From Sphingobacteriia bacterium 24-36-13 (GTDB lineage Bacteria > Bacteroidota > Bacteroidia > Chitinophagales > Chitinophagaceae), in assembly GCA_002281875.1 (NCBI GenBank), contig NCHN01000004.1:1-64000 (forward strand): a DNA stretch of 64,000 nt. The letters are read 5' to 3'. Position numbers and translations under genes: made by a program. Each line of letters opens with the position of its first letter. Positions within the stretch are counted from its first letter, which is position 1. Of the stretch, positions 41,976 through 51,022 are shown piece by piece. Below the pieces are notes generated by a model. The model was not told the origin of the DNA. It saw nothing but the letters and a program-made list of their open reading frames with translations, and made no database searches.

Positions 41976-44146
41976 CTTACTCCACTTCCTGGATTAATTT
42001 GGTCTTCGGGATTTATAAAATGCAGTTTACCATTGGCATCTTCGGCCATTAAAATCATGCCATTGCTTTCGATACCGCGCATTTTACGAGGTGCCAAGTT
42101 GCATACCACGGTCACTTGTTTGCCTACAATATCTGCTGGTGCAAAATGCATGGCAATGCCAGAAACAATGGTGCGAGTTTCAAAACCAAGGTCTAGTTGT
42201 AGTTTCAATAGTTTATCTGCTTTCTCTACTTTTTCAGCAGCTACTATGGTTCCTACTTTTAAATCTATTTTAGCGAAATCATCAAAAACGATTTCGGGTT
42301 TAACAGGTGATTTATCTGTAGATTCAGTTGTGGCTACGGAAGTTGTGTCAGCTATAGCAGCGCTCTGGGTATTATTGGTGTTGATAGTTGTAACGATTGG
42401 TTCTTTATTCACAGCAGCAGCTTTTAATTTTTCAATTTGGTTGGTGATTTCTTCGTCTTCAATTTTTCGGAACAATAATTCTGGTGCACGCAAACTGTAT
42501 CCTACGCTCAAGAGCTTCATGCTGCCTGCATTTTCCCAGTCTAAAATTTTGTCTACTACTTTCAATAAGTAACAAATTTTCTTTGCAGTAAAAGGCAAGA
42601 AAGGATTAGAGAGTATGGCTAAGTTAGCGGTTAACTGTAAGCAAATATGCAAACAGTTGTTGATCAATTGTTGTGCTGCAGGATTGCTCTCTAATTGTTT
42701 GGCTAAAATCCATGGCTCTTTTTTCTGCATGTATTGATTGCCAATTCTTGCCAAATTAATCACTTCAAACTGGGCATCCCTGAATTTATAGTCTTCTAAT
42801 AATTGCTCAACTTTTTGCTTGCTTTGTTGAATGGCTTCTATGGTTGCATGATCTAATTCATCTAACAATTCGTTGTGCAATGGCGGTACTTTTCCATTGC
42901 ATAGTTTATGCATTAATACCAATGCACGATTGATGAAATTACCAAAGATGCTTACCAACTCGCTGTTGTTGGCATCCTGAAAACCTTTCCAAGTAAATTC
43001 ACTGTCTTTGCTTTCGGGGGCAATAGCAGTTAAGTAATACCTCAAGGTATCGGCCAGTTGTGATCCCCCATTTTCTGGCTTGATGAAATCGTTGATATAA
43101 TCTTCCATTTCGAGTTTCCAGTTTCTACTGGTACTCATTTTGTCTCCTTCCAAATTCATGAATTCGTTGGCAGGAACATTGGTGGGTAATATATTCCCAT
43201 GCAATTGCAACATCACCGGAAAAATGATGCAATGGAAAACAATATTGTCTTTACCTATAAAATGAATCAGCTTCGTGTCTTGGTCTTCCCAATATGGTTT
43301 CCAATCTTTTCCCGTATTCAATGCCCATTGTTTGGTGGCACTGATATAACCAATGGGCGCATCAAACCATACGTACAAAACTTTGCCTTTACCGTCTTCT
43401 ACGTCATTGGGTAAAGCAACACCCCAATCTAAGTCGCGGGTAACGGCTCTGGGTTGCAAGCCTCCATCAATCCAACTCTTGCATTGTCCTACTACTGTAG
43501 AACGCCAATCATTGCCATGCTCTTCTATAATCCACTTGCGTAAAAAATCTTCGTGTCTGTCTAAAGGGAGGTACCAATGTTTGGTTAATTTTTTAACCGG
43601 GGTATTTCCACTTAAAGTGCTCACCGGATTAATCAATTCATCTGGGCTTAAACTCTTGCCACAGCTTTCACACTGGTCTCCATATGCTGCTTGAAACCCA
43701 CAATTGGGGCAGGTTCCTTTAATGTATCGGTCTGCTAAAAAGCTTTGTGATTGTTCGTCGTAGTATTGTTCAGATTCTTTGGTAATTAAATCACCCTTGT
43801 TATTTAGGGCTGTAAAAAATTCACTGGCCGTTTCATGGTGTATGGGTGAACTGGTTCTGTGGTAAATATCAAAAGAGATACCTAAATCATTAAAATTCTG
43901 CTCTATGATTGGATGGTATTTATCAATAATTGCTTGCGCAGTGGTTCCTTCCTTGGTAGCCTGAATTGGAATGGCTGTTCCATGTTCATCACTTCCACAA
44001 ACAAATACCACGTCTCTTTTTTGGGCCCTTAAATATCGCACATATATATCTGCAGGAAGGTATGCTCCGGCCAAATGGCCTATATGTTTCAACCCATTGG
44101 CATAGGGTAGTGCTGCGGTAATTAAATATCTCTTTGGTTGCTTCAT
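41972..44146 (-). CDS. metG: Methionyl-tRNA synthetase with C-terminal tRNA-binding domain
   Basis: The 724-residue class I synthetase has the HIGH-type motif PYANGLKHIGHL, a zinc knuckle (CPNCG ... CESCG), the KMSKS-type loop DKMSTSRNW, and an anticodon-binding helical domain. After a low-complexity linker (about 575-612) comes an EMAP/Trbp111-like domain ending KMRGIESNGMILMAED, used for tRNA binding and dimerisation. It is divergent from the SPFH gene. Confidence 0.97.
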   Translation of the reverse strand: MKQPKRYLITAALPYANGLKHIGHLAGAYLPADIYVRYLRAQKRDVVFVCGSDEHGTAIPIQATKEGTTAQAIIDKYHPIIEQNFNDLGISFDIYHRTSSPIHHETASEFFTALNNKGDLITKESEQYYDEQSQSFLADRYIKGTCPNCGFQAAYGDQCESCGKSLSPDELINPVSTLSGNTPVKKLTKHWYLPLDRHEDFLRKWIIEEHGNDWRSTVVGQCKSWIDGGLQPRAVTRDLDWGVALPNDVEDGKGKVLYVWFDAPIGYISATKQWALNTGKDWKPYWEDQDTKLIHFIGKDNIVFHCIIFPVMLQLHGNILPTNVPANEFMNLEGDKMSTSRNWKLEMEDYINDFIKPENGGSQLADTLRYYLTAIAPESKDSEFTWKGFQDANNSELVSIFGNFINRALVLMHKLCNGKVPPLHNELLDELDHATIEAIQQSKQKVEQLLEDYKFRDAQFEVINLARIGNQYMQKKEPWILAKQLESNPAAQQLINNCLHICLQLTANLAILSNPFLPFTAKKICYLLKVVDKILDWENAGSMKLLSVGYSLRAPELLFRKIEDEEITNQIEKLKAAAVNKEPIVTTINTNNTQSAAIADTTSVATTESTDKSPVKPEIVFDDFAKIDLKVGTIVAAEKVEKADKLLKLQLDLGFETRTIVSGIAMHFAPADIVGKQVTVVCNLAPRKMRGIESNGMILMAEDANGKLHFINPEDQINPGSGVS

Positions 44147-44186
44147 AATCGGTTGCTTCTTAGTCTAAACTGCTTGTTGCAGGCGG

Positions 44187-44194
44187 CAAAGGTA
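44187..44194 (-). promoter_or_regulatory. Putative -7 element for metG
   Basis: On the minus strand TACCTTTG is a perfect TAnnTTTG match, 41 bases upstream of the ATG, in the divergent region shared with the SPFH gene. Confidence 0.5.
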
Positions 44195-44210
44195 CTAAAA
44201 GCAGATTTAT

Positions 44211-44240
44211 TTGGAAATTTCGAGAAATGCTATAATTTTG
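44211..44240 (+). promoter_or_regulatory. Bacteroidota-type promoter for the SPFH gene
   Basis: TTG at 44211-44213 and TAATTTTG at 44233-44240 are separated by 19 bases, matching the -33/-7 arrangement (TTG-N17-23-TAnnTTTG) described for Bacteroidota. The -7 element ends 20 bases before the ATG at 44260. This is the best-supported promoter in the window. Confidence 0.65.
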
Positions 44241-44259
44241 ATATCATATTAATATTAAA

Positions 44260-45147
44260 ATGAAAATTATGGAAAAGACCATTAAAGCAGCACAAGGGTT
44301 TTTGGTTTTGTTATTGGTTACTATTCTATTGGTGGTGGGCATTTATGCACTCACACAAATAAAGGGAGCAGAGGACGGATTAAAATATGCCTTGATTTGG
44401 GGCTCAATTATTGATTTTATTGCCATCTTCTTTCTATTGTTGGGCTTGGTGGTAGTTCAGCCTAATACAAGTGTAGTACTTACTTTTTTTGGTAAGTATG
44501 TAGGTACGGTAAAAGACAATGGGCTATTTTTTGTAAACCCTTTGTACACTAAACAAAAAGTGTCTTTGCGTTTACAAAGTTTGGAAAGTACTAAGTTAAA
44601 AGTGAACGACAAATTGGGTAACCCCATTGAAATTGCAGCGGTAATACTATGGCAAATTGAAGACACGTATAAAGTATGTTTTGATGTGGTTAACTTTTCT
44701 AGTTATATGACCAATCAAAGTGAAGCAGCGTTGCGTCATATGGCATCTACTTGTCCTTACGATAGTATTGATGATGAACATGCAGCAGTAACATTACGAG
44801 ATGGTGGAGAAAAAGTGATTGCGATGTTGGAGTCGGAGTTAAATGAAAGAATGTTAAAAGCGGGCATCGTAATTAAAGAAGCCCGTATCAGTCACTTAGC
44901 TTATGCACCAGAAATTGCACAAGCCATGTTGCAACGCCAGCAAGCTACTGCCATTGTTTCTGCCCGAAGCAAAATTGTTGAAGGTGCGGTGGGTATGGTT
45001 GAAATGGCTTTGGATATGTTGTCTAAAAAGCAAGTAGTAGAATTAGATGAAGAACGTAAAGCTGTTATGGTGAGTAATTTATTAGTGGTGCTTTGTGGAG
45101 ATAGATCTGTATCCCCTGTAGTGAATACAGGTACATTGCATCAATAA
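44260..45147 (+). CDS. SPFH-domain membrane protein
   Basis: The 295-residue protein has two N-terminal hydrophobic segments (about 12-33 and 43-66) and then an SPFH/stomatin domain: SVVLTFFGKYVGTVKDNGLFFVNP, EIAAVILWQIEDTYKVCFDV and a long helix ARSKIVEGAVGMVEMALDML. SPFH proteins form membrane-bound rings and microdomains. The Arc-like regulator gene follows after 12 bases. ATG 44260 fits the promoter; an alternative ATG lies nine bases downstream. Confidence 0.85.
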   Translation: MKIMEKTIKAAQGFLVLLLVTILLVVGIYALTQIKGAEDGLKYALIWGSIIDFIAIFFLLLGLVVVQPNTSVVLTFFGKYVGTVKDNGLFFVNPLYTKQKVSLRLQSLESTKLKVNDKLGNPIEIAAVILWQIEDTYKVCFDVVNFSSYMTNQSEAALRHMASTCPYDSIDDEHAAVTLRDGGEKVIAMLESELNERMLKAGIVIKEARISHLAYAPEIAQAMLQRQQATAIVSARSKIVEGAVGMVEMALDMLSKKQVVELDEERKAVMVSNLLVVLCGDRSVSPVVNTGTLHQ

Positions 45148-45159
45148 AAATGAATTGTT

Positions 45160-45345
45160 TTGAGTAAGAAATCCTTTGTTTTAAGAATAGATCAACAAAC
45201 GTATGCCGCCCTAGAAAGATGGGCGGCAGACGAGTTTAGGAGTGTGAATGGTCAAATTGAAATGTTGATTGATCAATCTTTGCGCAATGCAGGTAGAAAA
45301 AAAGAAGCCAGTGCAATAAAACCTAAACCCAAGAAAAATACTTAA
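45160..45345 (+). CDS. Arc-like ribbon-helix-helix protein
   Basis: The 61-residue protein starts with TTG and has an Arc/MetJ-type DNA-binding strand and helices, [20 protein letters not shown] then [18 protein letters not shown] basic C-terminus completes it. Such small proteins bind DNA as dimers or modulate another protein. It follows the SPFH gene by 12 bases and precedes the LD-carboxypeptidase gene immediately. The pairing with SPFH recurs in Bacteroidota to my knowledge, with unknown purpose. Confidence 0.75.
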   Translation: MSKKSFVLRIDQQTYAALERWAADEFRSVNGQIEMLIDQSLRNAGRKKEASAIKPKPKKNT

Positions 45346-46362
45346 ATGAAAAGATATTCCTTTTTGCAAATGGCAGGAATGGGATTGATGACCCTACCTT
45401 CATTAGCTGCAACGGCGAGTAATAAAAACCGAAAAATAAAAGTGCCTGCTTACTTGCAACCAGGCGATACGATTGGTATTACATGCCCTGCCGGTTTTTC
45501 ATTATTAGAAACCATTCAACCTTCTATTGATTTAATTCAAAGCTGGGGCAATAAAGTTCAACTAGGAACTACCATTGGAAAAATGGACCATACATTTGGT
45601 GGAACAGACGTCGAACGTGCTCAAGACTTTCAACAAATGATGGATGATCCAAATATCAAAGCCATTCTTTGCGCAACAGGTGGATATGGTGCTGTAAGAA
45701 TGGTAGACTTATTGAATTTTAAATCATTCAAACAATCACCTAAGTGGGTTATTGGTTTTAGCGATATTACGGTATTACATAGTCATTTGCATCAGGTAGT
45801 TCATGTAGCGAGTTTGCATTCAAAAATGTGTGGTAGTTTCCCAAAGGAATGGGCTACTGCCGATGAAGTGCAGCAAGCCAGTATACTTTCTATTAAGGAT
45901 GCTTTAGAAGGGAAAAAGATTAGCTATCCTTCAATACCAGTTGAACATAATCGAATTGGATCAGCCAAAGGATTGTTGGTTGGTGGTAATTTAAAAATTC
46001 TAGAAAACTTGAATGGTTCGGCTTCTATGATTAATACCGATGGAAAAATTTTATTTGTAGAAGATGTGGGTGAGCCTTTGTACAATATTGATCGGATGTT
46101 TTGTAATTTATTGCGTTCAGGAAAGTTGGCAAAGCTGAGCGGTTTAATTGTAGGAGGCTTTAGTAATATTAAAGTAGACAATCCTGCTGTTCCGTTTGGA
46201 AGAGATATTTATACCATTGTTAAAGAGAAAGTAGCTGCATTTAATTATCCGGTTTGCTTTGATTTTCCGGTAGGCCATATTAAAAATAATTTTGCATTGA
46301 AGTGCGGTTTGCCCCATGAATTAATTGTTGAAAATAACTTAGTACAATTAACCGAAGTTTAG
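45346..46362 (+). CDS. LD-carboxypeptidase (S66 family), secreted
   Basis: The 338-residue S66 peptidase has a Tat/Sec-like signal (MKRYSFLQMAGMGLMTLPSLAA). Family blocks are GDTIGITCPAGF, CATGGYGAVRMVDLLNF, the nucleophile serine in IGFSDITVLHSH, FVEDVGEPLYNIDRM with the catalytic Glu, and VGHIKNNFALKCG with the His. It cleaves the L,D-bond of the murein tetrapeptide (L-Lys/mDAP to D-Ala) during recycling. The second copy follows after two bases. Confidence 0.93.
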   Translation: MKRYSFLQMAGMGLMTLPSLAATASNKNRKIKVPAYLQPGDTIGITCPAGFSLLETIQPSIDLIQSWGNKVQLGTTIGKMDHTFGGTDVERAQDFQQMMDDPNIKAILCATGGYGAVRMVDLLNFKSFKQSPKWVIGFSDITVLHSHLHQVVHVASLHSKMCGSFPKEWATADEVQQASILSIKDALEGKKISYPSIPVEHNRIGSAKGLLVGGNLKILENLNGSASMINTDGKILFVEDVGEPLYNIDRMFCNLLRSGKLAKLSGLIVGGFSNIKVDNPAVPFGRDIYTIVKEKVAAFNYPVCFDFPVGHIKNNFALKCGLPHELIVENNLVQLTEV

Positions 46363-46364
46363 CC

Positions 46365-47279
46365 ATGATCAATATTCCTCCCTTTCTAAAAAAAGGCGAT
46401 ACCATTGCCATCACTTGCCCTGCAGGGTATATGGAAGCGCAAAAAATTAAAACCTGTGTGAAAACATTACAGGAGTGGGGTTTTCAAGTAATGGTTGGAA
46501 GAACAGTGGGGAGTAAATCTACCAACTATTTTAGTGGTACAGACGAAGAACGTAGAGAAGAGTTTCAAGCATTATTAGATGAACCTTCTATTAAAGCCAT
46601 CCTTTGCGGAAGAGGGGGCTACGGAGTAACTAGAATCATTGATCAACTTGATTTCAAAACTTTCAAAAAAAATCCAAAATGGGTTATAGGATTTAGTGAT
46701 ATCACTGTTTTGCATGCGTACTTATTAACTAAGTGTAATACCGCTTCTTTACATGCACCCATGGCCAATGCATTTAATGATGGGGGAGCAAAACTGCCTT
46801 ATGTACAGTCTTTACAAAAGGCCTTAAAAGGTACAAAAGCAAAATATATTTGTGCTACTCATGCAATGAATCGAATAGGTAAAGCAAGTGGGGTATTGAT
46901 GGGAGGTAATTTGGCATTGATAGCACATTTAGTAGGATCTAAAATGATGTATAAAACCAAGGGGGCTATTTTATTTTTAGAAGATGTGGGAGAGTATGCG
47001 TACAATATTGATCGGATGTTCATTCAACTAAAAAGAGCAGGAATATTGAACCAACTCAGCGCTTTAATTTTAGGTGGATTTACCGATCGAAAAGACACCA
47101 CCCGACCATTCGGAAAAACAGTTGAAGAAATAATACAAGAACATCTTGCCGAATTTGATTACCCCATATGTTTTGGCTTTCCTGTTAGCCACGATAGGGA
47201 AAACTATGCGTTAAAAGTAGGGGCTAGGGTTGAATTGAATATCACTCCAAAAACAGTGCAGCTAAAAGAATTAGGTTAA
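46365..47279 (+). CDS. LD-carboxypeptidase (S66 family), cytosolic paralogue
   Basis: The 304-residue protein lacks a signal peptide but otherwise aligns with the preceding gene: GDTIAITCPAGYM, CGRGGYGVTRIIDQLDF, IGFSDITVLHAY with the serine, FLEDVGEYAYNIDRM and PVSHDRENYALKVGA. It is likely cytosolic, while its paralogue is exported, which splits murein-peptide trimming between two sides of the membrane (inference). Confidence 0.93.
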   Translation: MINIPPFLKKGDTIAITCPAGYMEAQKIKTCVKTLQEWGFQVMVGRTVGSKSTNYFSGTDEERREEFQALLDEPSIKAILCGRGGYGVTRIIDQLDFKTFKKNPKWVIGFSDITVLHAYLLTKCNTASLHAPMANAFNDGGAKLPYVQSLQKALKGTKAKYICATHAMNRIGKASGVLMGGNLALIAHLVGSKMMYKTKGAILFLEDVGEYAYNIDRMFIQLKRAGILNQLSALILGGFTDRKDTTRPFGKTVEEIIQEHLAEFDYPICFGFPVSHDRENYALKVGARVELNITPKTVQLKELG

Positions 47280-47296
47280 GCTAAGTCATACAATCA

Positions 47297-48103
47297 TTAG
47301 CGCAGCAAACTGTTTAGTTTTTCCTGCATTGCTGGGGAGCTATTCAAGTTTGTATGATTTCCTTCAGGGATGGTAATGAACTCGTCACCCTTTTTTAAAT
47401 GCGCTATAAACTTTTGCGCATTACTATATGCAATCACGCCATCATCGGTACCGTGAAAAATGGTAACAGGAGCAGTTACTTTTTGAATATACTCGTTACT
47501 AGGGAACTTAAAGTGCATGAGTTTGTTCAGGGGATACATAAACAAATACCTGCTCAATAAAGATTCCATACTGTAATAAGGGGTCTCTAAAATCAGCTGC
47601 TTACAATCTCTTACAGAAGCCAATTGTGTGGCAATACCTGTACCTATTGACTTTCCGTAAACAATTATTTCGGAAGGCTTAAATCTTATTTTTGCCAACA
47701 TATATAATTGCAATGCGCCTTCGTATAAATTTTCCTCAGTAAGCGCACCAATGGATTTGCCAAATCCAGGATAATCAATCATCCAAACTTCATAATTATT
47801 GCGCGTGAAATTTTTTGCAAACTGGGCATAGTGACCAATATTTTTTCTGTTCCCATGAAAATACAAGACCACTCCTTTTCGAATTGAATCTGGAACAGTA
47901 AAATGAACCACATGAAATTTGGTATTTGCGTCAAGTGGAATAACCGACTCCTGATATGGTTGATTAAACTGGTAGCTACTATCTTGATTAATTGCTTCGG
48001 GATGAAACAATAATCGATCTTGAAAAATAAATAGAAGTGAGCCTATTAATGCATAAATCAATATGGCTATTTTGATATAAAAGAATAGAACAATTTTTTT
48101 CAC
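47297..48103 (-). CDS. Alpha/beta hydrolase, membrane-anchored (BEM46-like)
   Basis: The 268-residue protein has one N-terminal membrane helix and an alpha/beta hydrolase fold: LYFHGNRKNIGHY (oxyanion region), DYPGFGKSIG, the nucleophile elbow VYGKSIGTGIA, D in FHGTDDGVI and H in GNHTNL. It starts with GTG and is 26 bases from the next, paralogous gene on the same strand. The substrate is unknown. Confidence 0.85.
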   Translation of the reverse strand: MKKIVLFFYIKIAILIYALIGSLLFIFQDRLLFHPEAINQDSSYQFNQPYQESVIPLDANTKFHVVHFTVPDSIRKGVVLYFHGNRKNIGHYAQFAKNFTRNNYEVWMIDYPGFGKSIGALTEENLYEGALQLYMLAKIRFKPSEIIVYGKSIGTGIATQLASVRDCKQLILETPYYSMESLLSRYLFMYPLNKLMHFKFPSNEYIQKVTAPVTIFHGTDDGVIAYSNAQKFIAHLKKGDEFITIPEGNHTNLNSSPAMQEKLNSLLR

Positions 48104-48129
48104 AGTGTAAAGTTAAGCCAAATGCCTGC

Positions 48130-48918
48130 TTAATATTTTAGAATATCTCTAATAAAATTATGGTACTCATTAAAGGAAGGCAAGTTGTTGTGCCCACCCC
48201 CGTGAATACTAATTAAAGTAATCTTGTGTGGATTGAGTGCTTGTAATTTTTTACTTTGTTTAATAGGAATCAACCAGTCTTTGGTTCCATGAATAATATA
48301 AGTATGGCAGTTTACTTTTTTGATCCATTGATCTGTTTGTAATTTAAACCGAAGGGTGAGCTTGTGAGGAATAAAAGGAGTAAATCTTTCAGCTACTTTA
48401 ATGAAACTATAATAGGGCGCATCTAAAATTAAATATCGGGGAGAATTATCTGCTGCAATTTTGGTAGCAAAGCCACTACCCAAACTTCTTCCATATACCA
48501 AAATATGGTGTTCAGGATATTTTTGCTTGAGCGTTTCATACACAAATTGCATATCGGCCAACATTTCGCGCTCACTTCTTTTGCCAGTACTTTTACCAAA
48601 CCCTCTGTAGTCTACTAGTACCACATCATATTGATACCTGTAAAAATCTTGGGCATATTTTGCCCATCCCTTTATGCTTCTTGAATTTCCATGAAAATAG
48701 AGAATCAGGCCCTTGGGGTCGTCTACATAAAAATGTAGCCCATTAATGCGCACCCCTTCTGTTACATCAAAAAACAATTCTTCAAAGGGGGCATCGTATT
48801 TATATTCAAAATCCTGGGCTAATTTCTCTGGTTTAAAAATCAGTTTTTCTTGTATAAGGTAACCTACCAATACAAGTAATAAGTAACCAGCAATGATGTA
48901 TAAAAATATTGTACCCAT
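48130..48918 (-). CDS. Alpha/beta hydrolase, membrane-anchored (BEM46-like), paralogue
   Basis: The 262-residue protein has one N-terminal helix, LYFHGNSRSIKGW, DYRGFGKSTGKRSE, the elbow VYGRSLGSGFA, D in HGTKDWLI and H in GGHNNL. It is similar throughout to the gene at 47297 and shares its direction, so the pair probably arose by tandem duplication. It follows kup by five bases. Confidence 0.85.
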   Translation of the reverse strand: MGTIFLYIIAGYLLLVLVGYLIQEKLIFKPEKLAQDFEYKYDAPFEELFFDVTEGVRINGLHFYVDDPKGLILYFHGNSRSIKGWAKYAQDFYRYQYDVVLVDYRGFGKSTGKRSEREMLADMQFVYETLKQKYPEHHILVYGRSLGSGFATKIAADNSPRYLILDAPYYSFIKVAERFTPFIPHKLTLRFKLQTDQWIKKVNCHTYIIHGTKDWLIPIKQSKKLQALNPHKITLISIHGGGHNNLPSFNEYHNFIRDILKY

Positions 48919-48923
48919 TCTAT

Positions 48924-50909
48924 TTATTCTTCCCCTTCCGGAAACACCCTGCTCAATTTCATATTAGCCACCGGTGCAACAATCAATGGAAACTTCTCAA
49001 TGGTTACATTGCTCGGGTCTAATCCAAAACCTCTCTCTTCACTTAAGCTGATTTCTTTTAACCAGAAATAGAGTTTCATTACAATGCGTTCAAAGAAAGG
49101 CAATTCATTGTCTTGACTCAGGTATTTTTCTAAAACGATGAATTGAAAGTCGCCTACAATGTTGTTTTTTTCTAAGCTTTCATATCGGCTGGTAATATTT
49201 ACTTCTTTGTTCTTTACCAGCTCCTCTACCACTCTGCGGAACATTAAGTTAATTCTATGTTCTACCCTAAAGCCCAACCTGAATTCAATTCTAATGATAT
49301 CGTTAGGTATAATATGTTCTACGTTGTATTCGCAAGTATAAGGATCATCTAATACGTCTACGTGAACAAACCAATAGATATCAGCTCTTTTTGGTTTTTT
49401 ATTTAAAATAGAATAAATGATTTTATGCTCAATTTCATTGTGGTTATTGGCACTGGTCATGTACACTAAATGGGTGGCATATTTAGGGATGCTTTTATCG
49501 TTGCTTAGCTCTTGAATCATTGGAATATAATTCTCTAAGCGTACAAACTCAACATAACGGTTTTTGATTTTTCTACTGCGGTACCAAACGTACATGACTG
49601 CAAATAATGCACCACCCACTAATAAAGTTACATAACCTCCATGCACAAATTTTTCCATCAATGCTATTAAGAATGCAGACTCATAAACTAAGTAGCCAAA
49701 TAGAAAAATATAAATCCAAATAGATGCCGTTCTTTTGAGTACCAAAAAATTTGAATATAAAATGGTCGTACTCAGCATGGTTACAACAATAGCCAAACCA
49801 TAAGCCGCTTCCATTCTAGAAGACTCTCTAAAGTAGAGTACAATTCCAATACAGCCTACAAATAGTAAAAGGTTAATACCAGGAACGAATAGTTGTCCTC
49901 TTTCTTCTGAAGGATACCTAACTTTCATTTTAGGCCATAGGTTCAATCGAAGCGCTTCACTAATTAAAGTAAATGATCCAGATATCATGGCTTGGCTGGC
50001 AATAATGGCAGCAGAAGTAGCTATGATTACCCCAAATATGATAAACCATTGTGGCATTAAATCGTAAAAGGCGTTGATGCCGAATTGTGCTTTATTAGCT
50101 GCATTTACCATTAAACCTTTGTGGCTGCTTAACAATAAAGCACCCTGCCCAAAATAGTTCAAGAGCAAACATGCTTTTACATAAATCCACGAGAGCCTAA
50201 TATTTTTTCTACCGCAATGCCCAAGATCAGAATAAAGGGCTTCCGCACCAGTTGTACATAAAAATACAGCTCCTAATAACCAAAACCCATTGGGATATAG
50301 TGTTAATAATTTGATGCCATAATAAGGATTCAAGGCTTTGAATACACTTAAATCGTTCCCCATATTCCAGATACCTAAAATGGCCAACATGGTGAACCAA
50401 ATAAACATGATGGGCCCAAATAATTTTCCAATACTGGCAGTACCAAATTGTTGCATAAAAAAGATGGCCGCTAATATGGCAATTACAATAATTACAATTG
50501 TATTAGAAGCTATATTACGCATTGCGGGTAATTCCTTTAACCCTTCTATTGCTGAAGTAACTGAAATGGGGGGCGTAATGATTCCATCCGCTAAAAGCGC
50601 GGCACCTCCAATCATTGCAGGGATGACCAACCATTTTTTTCTTCGCCTCACCAATGCATACAAAGCAAATGTTCCACCTTCTCCTTTGTTGTCTGCATTT
50701 AACACCAGTAAAACATACTTAACTGTAGTTTGCAGTGTAATGGTCCATATAATACAAGACAATGCCCCAATAATCAATTCTTCCGAAATGACTCTGTTGG
50801 TAATGATTGCGTTGAAAACGTAGAGTGGGGATGTTCCAATGTCGCCGTATATAATTCCCAAGGCAATTAAGAGACCGGCAGCGGAAACTTTGTTGATATT
50901 TTTACTCAC
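48924..50909 (-). CDS. kup: Kup-type potassium transporter
   Basis: The 661-residue protein has about 12 hydrophobic segments and the KUP signature IIYGDIGTSPLYVFNAI. NADNKGEGGTFALYALVRR, ADGIITPPISVTSAIEGL and FLCTTGAEALYSDLGHCGR follow. The soluble C-terminal domain spans about 460-661. It imports potassium, probably with protons. The start is GTG at 50909. It is divergent from the gene at 51023. Confidence 0.95.
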   Translation of the reverse strand: MSKNINKVSAAGLLIALGIIYGDIGTSPLYVFNAIITNRVISEELIIGALSCIIWTITLQTTVKYVLLVLNADNKGEGGTFALYALVRRRKKWLVIPAMIGGAALLADGIITPPISVTSAIEGLKELPAMRNIASNTIVIIVIAILAAIFFMQQFGTASIGKLFGPIMFIWFTMLAILGIWNMGNDLSVFKALNPYYGIKLLTLYPNGFWLLGAVFLCTTGAEALYSDLGHCGRKNIRLSWIYVKACLLLNYFGQGALLLSSHKGLMVNAANKAQFGINAFYDLMPQWFIIFGVIIATSAAIIASQAMISGSFTLISEALRLNLWPKMKVRYPSEERGQLFVPGINLLLFVGCIGIVLYFRESSRMEAAYGLAIVVTMLSTTILYSNFLVLKRTASIWIYIFLFGYLVYESAFLIALMEKFVHGGYVTLLVGGALFAVMYVWYRSRKIKNRYVEFVRLENYIPMIQELSNDKSIPKYATHLVYMTSANNHNEIEHKIIYSILNKKPKRADIYWFVHVDVLDDPYTCEYNVEHIIPNDIIRIEFRLGFRVEHRINLMFRRVVEELVKNKEVNITSRYESLEKNNIVGDFQFIVLEKYLSQDNELPFFERIVMKLYFWLKEISLSEERGFGLDPSNVTIEKFPLIVAPVANMKLSRVFPEGEE

Positions 50910-50994
50910 AAAACAGGCTTTGAAGCATTAAAGCAATTAGATCTTTAACAAATGTATGGGTAAATTGTATAAACTAGATAAACTGTACAAAGCG

Positions 50995-51002
50995 TACATT
51001 TG
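50995..51002 (+). promoter_or_regulatory. Putative -7 element for the gene at 51023
   Basis: TACATTTG is a perfect TAnnTTTG match, ending 21 bases before the ATG. The region is AT-rich, and no -33 TTG lies at the expected distance. Confidence 0.5.
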
Positions 51003-51022
51003 ATAATATAAAGATTGCTTTT

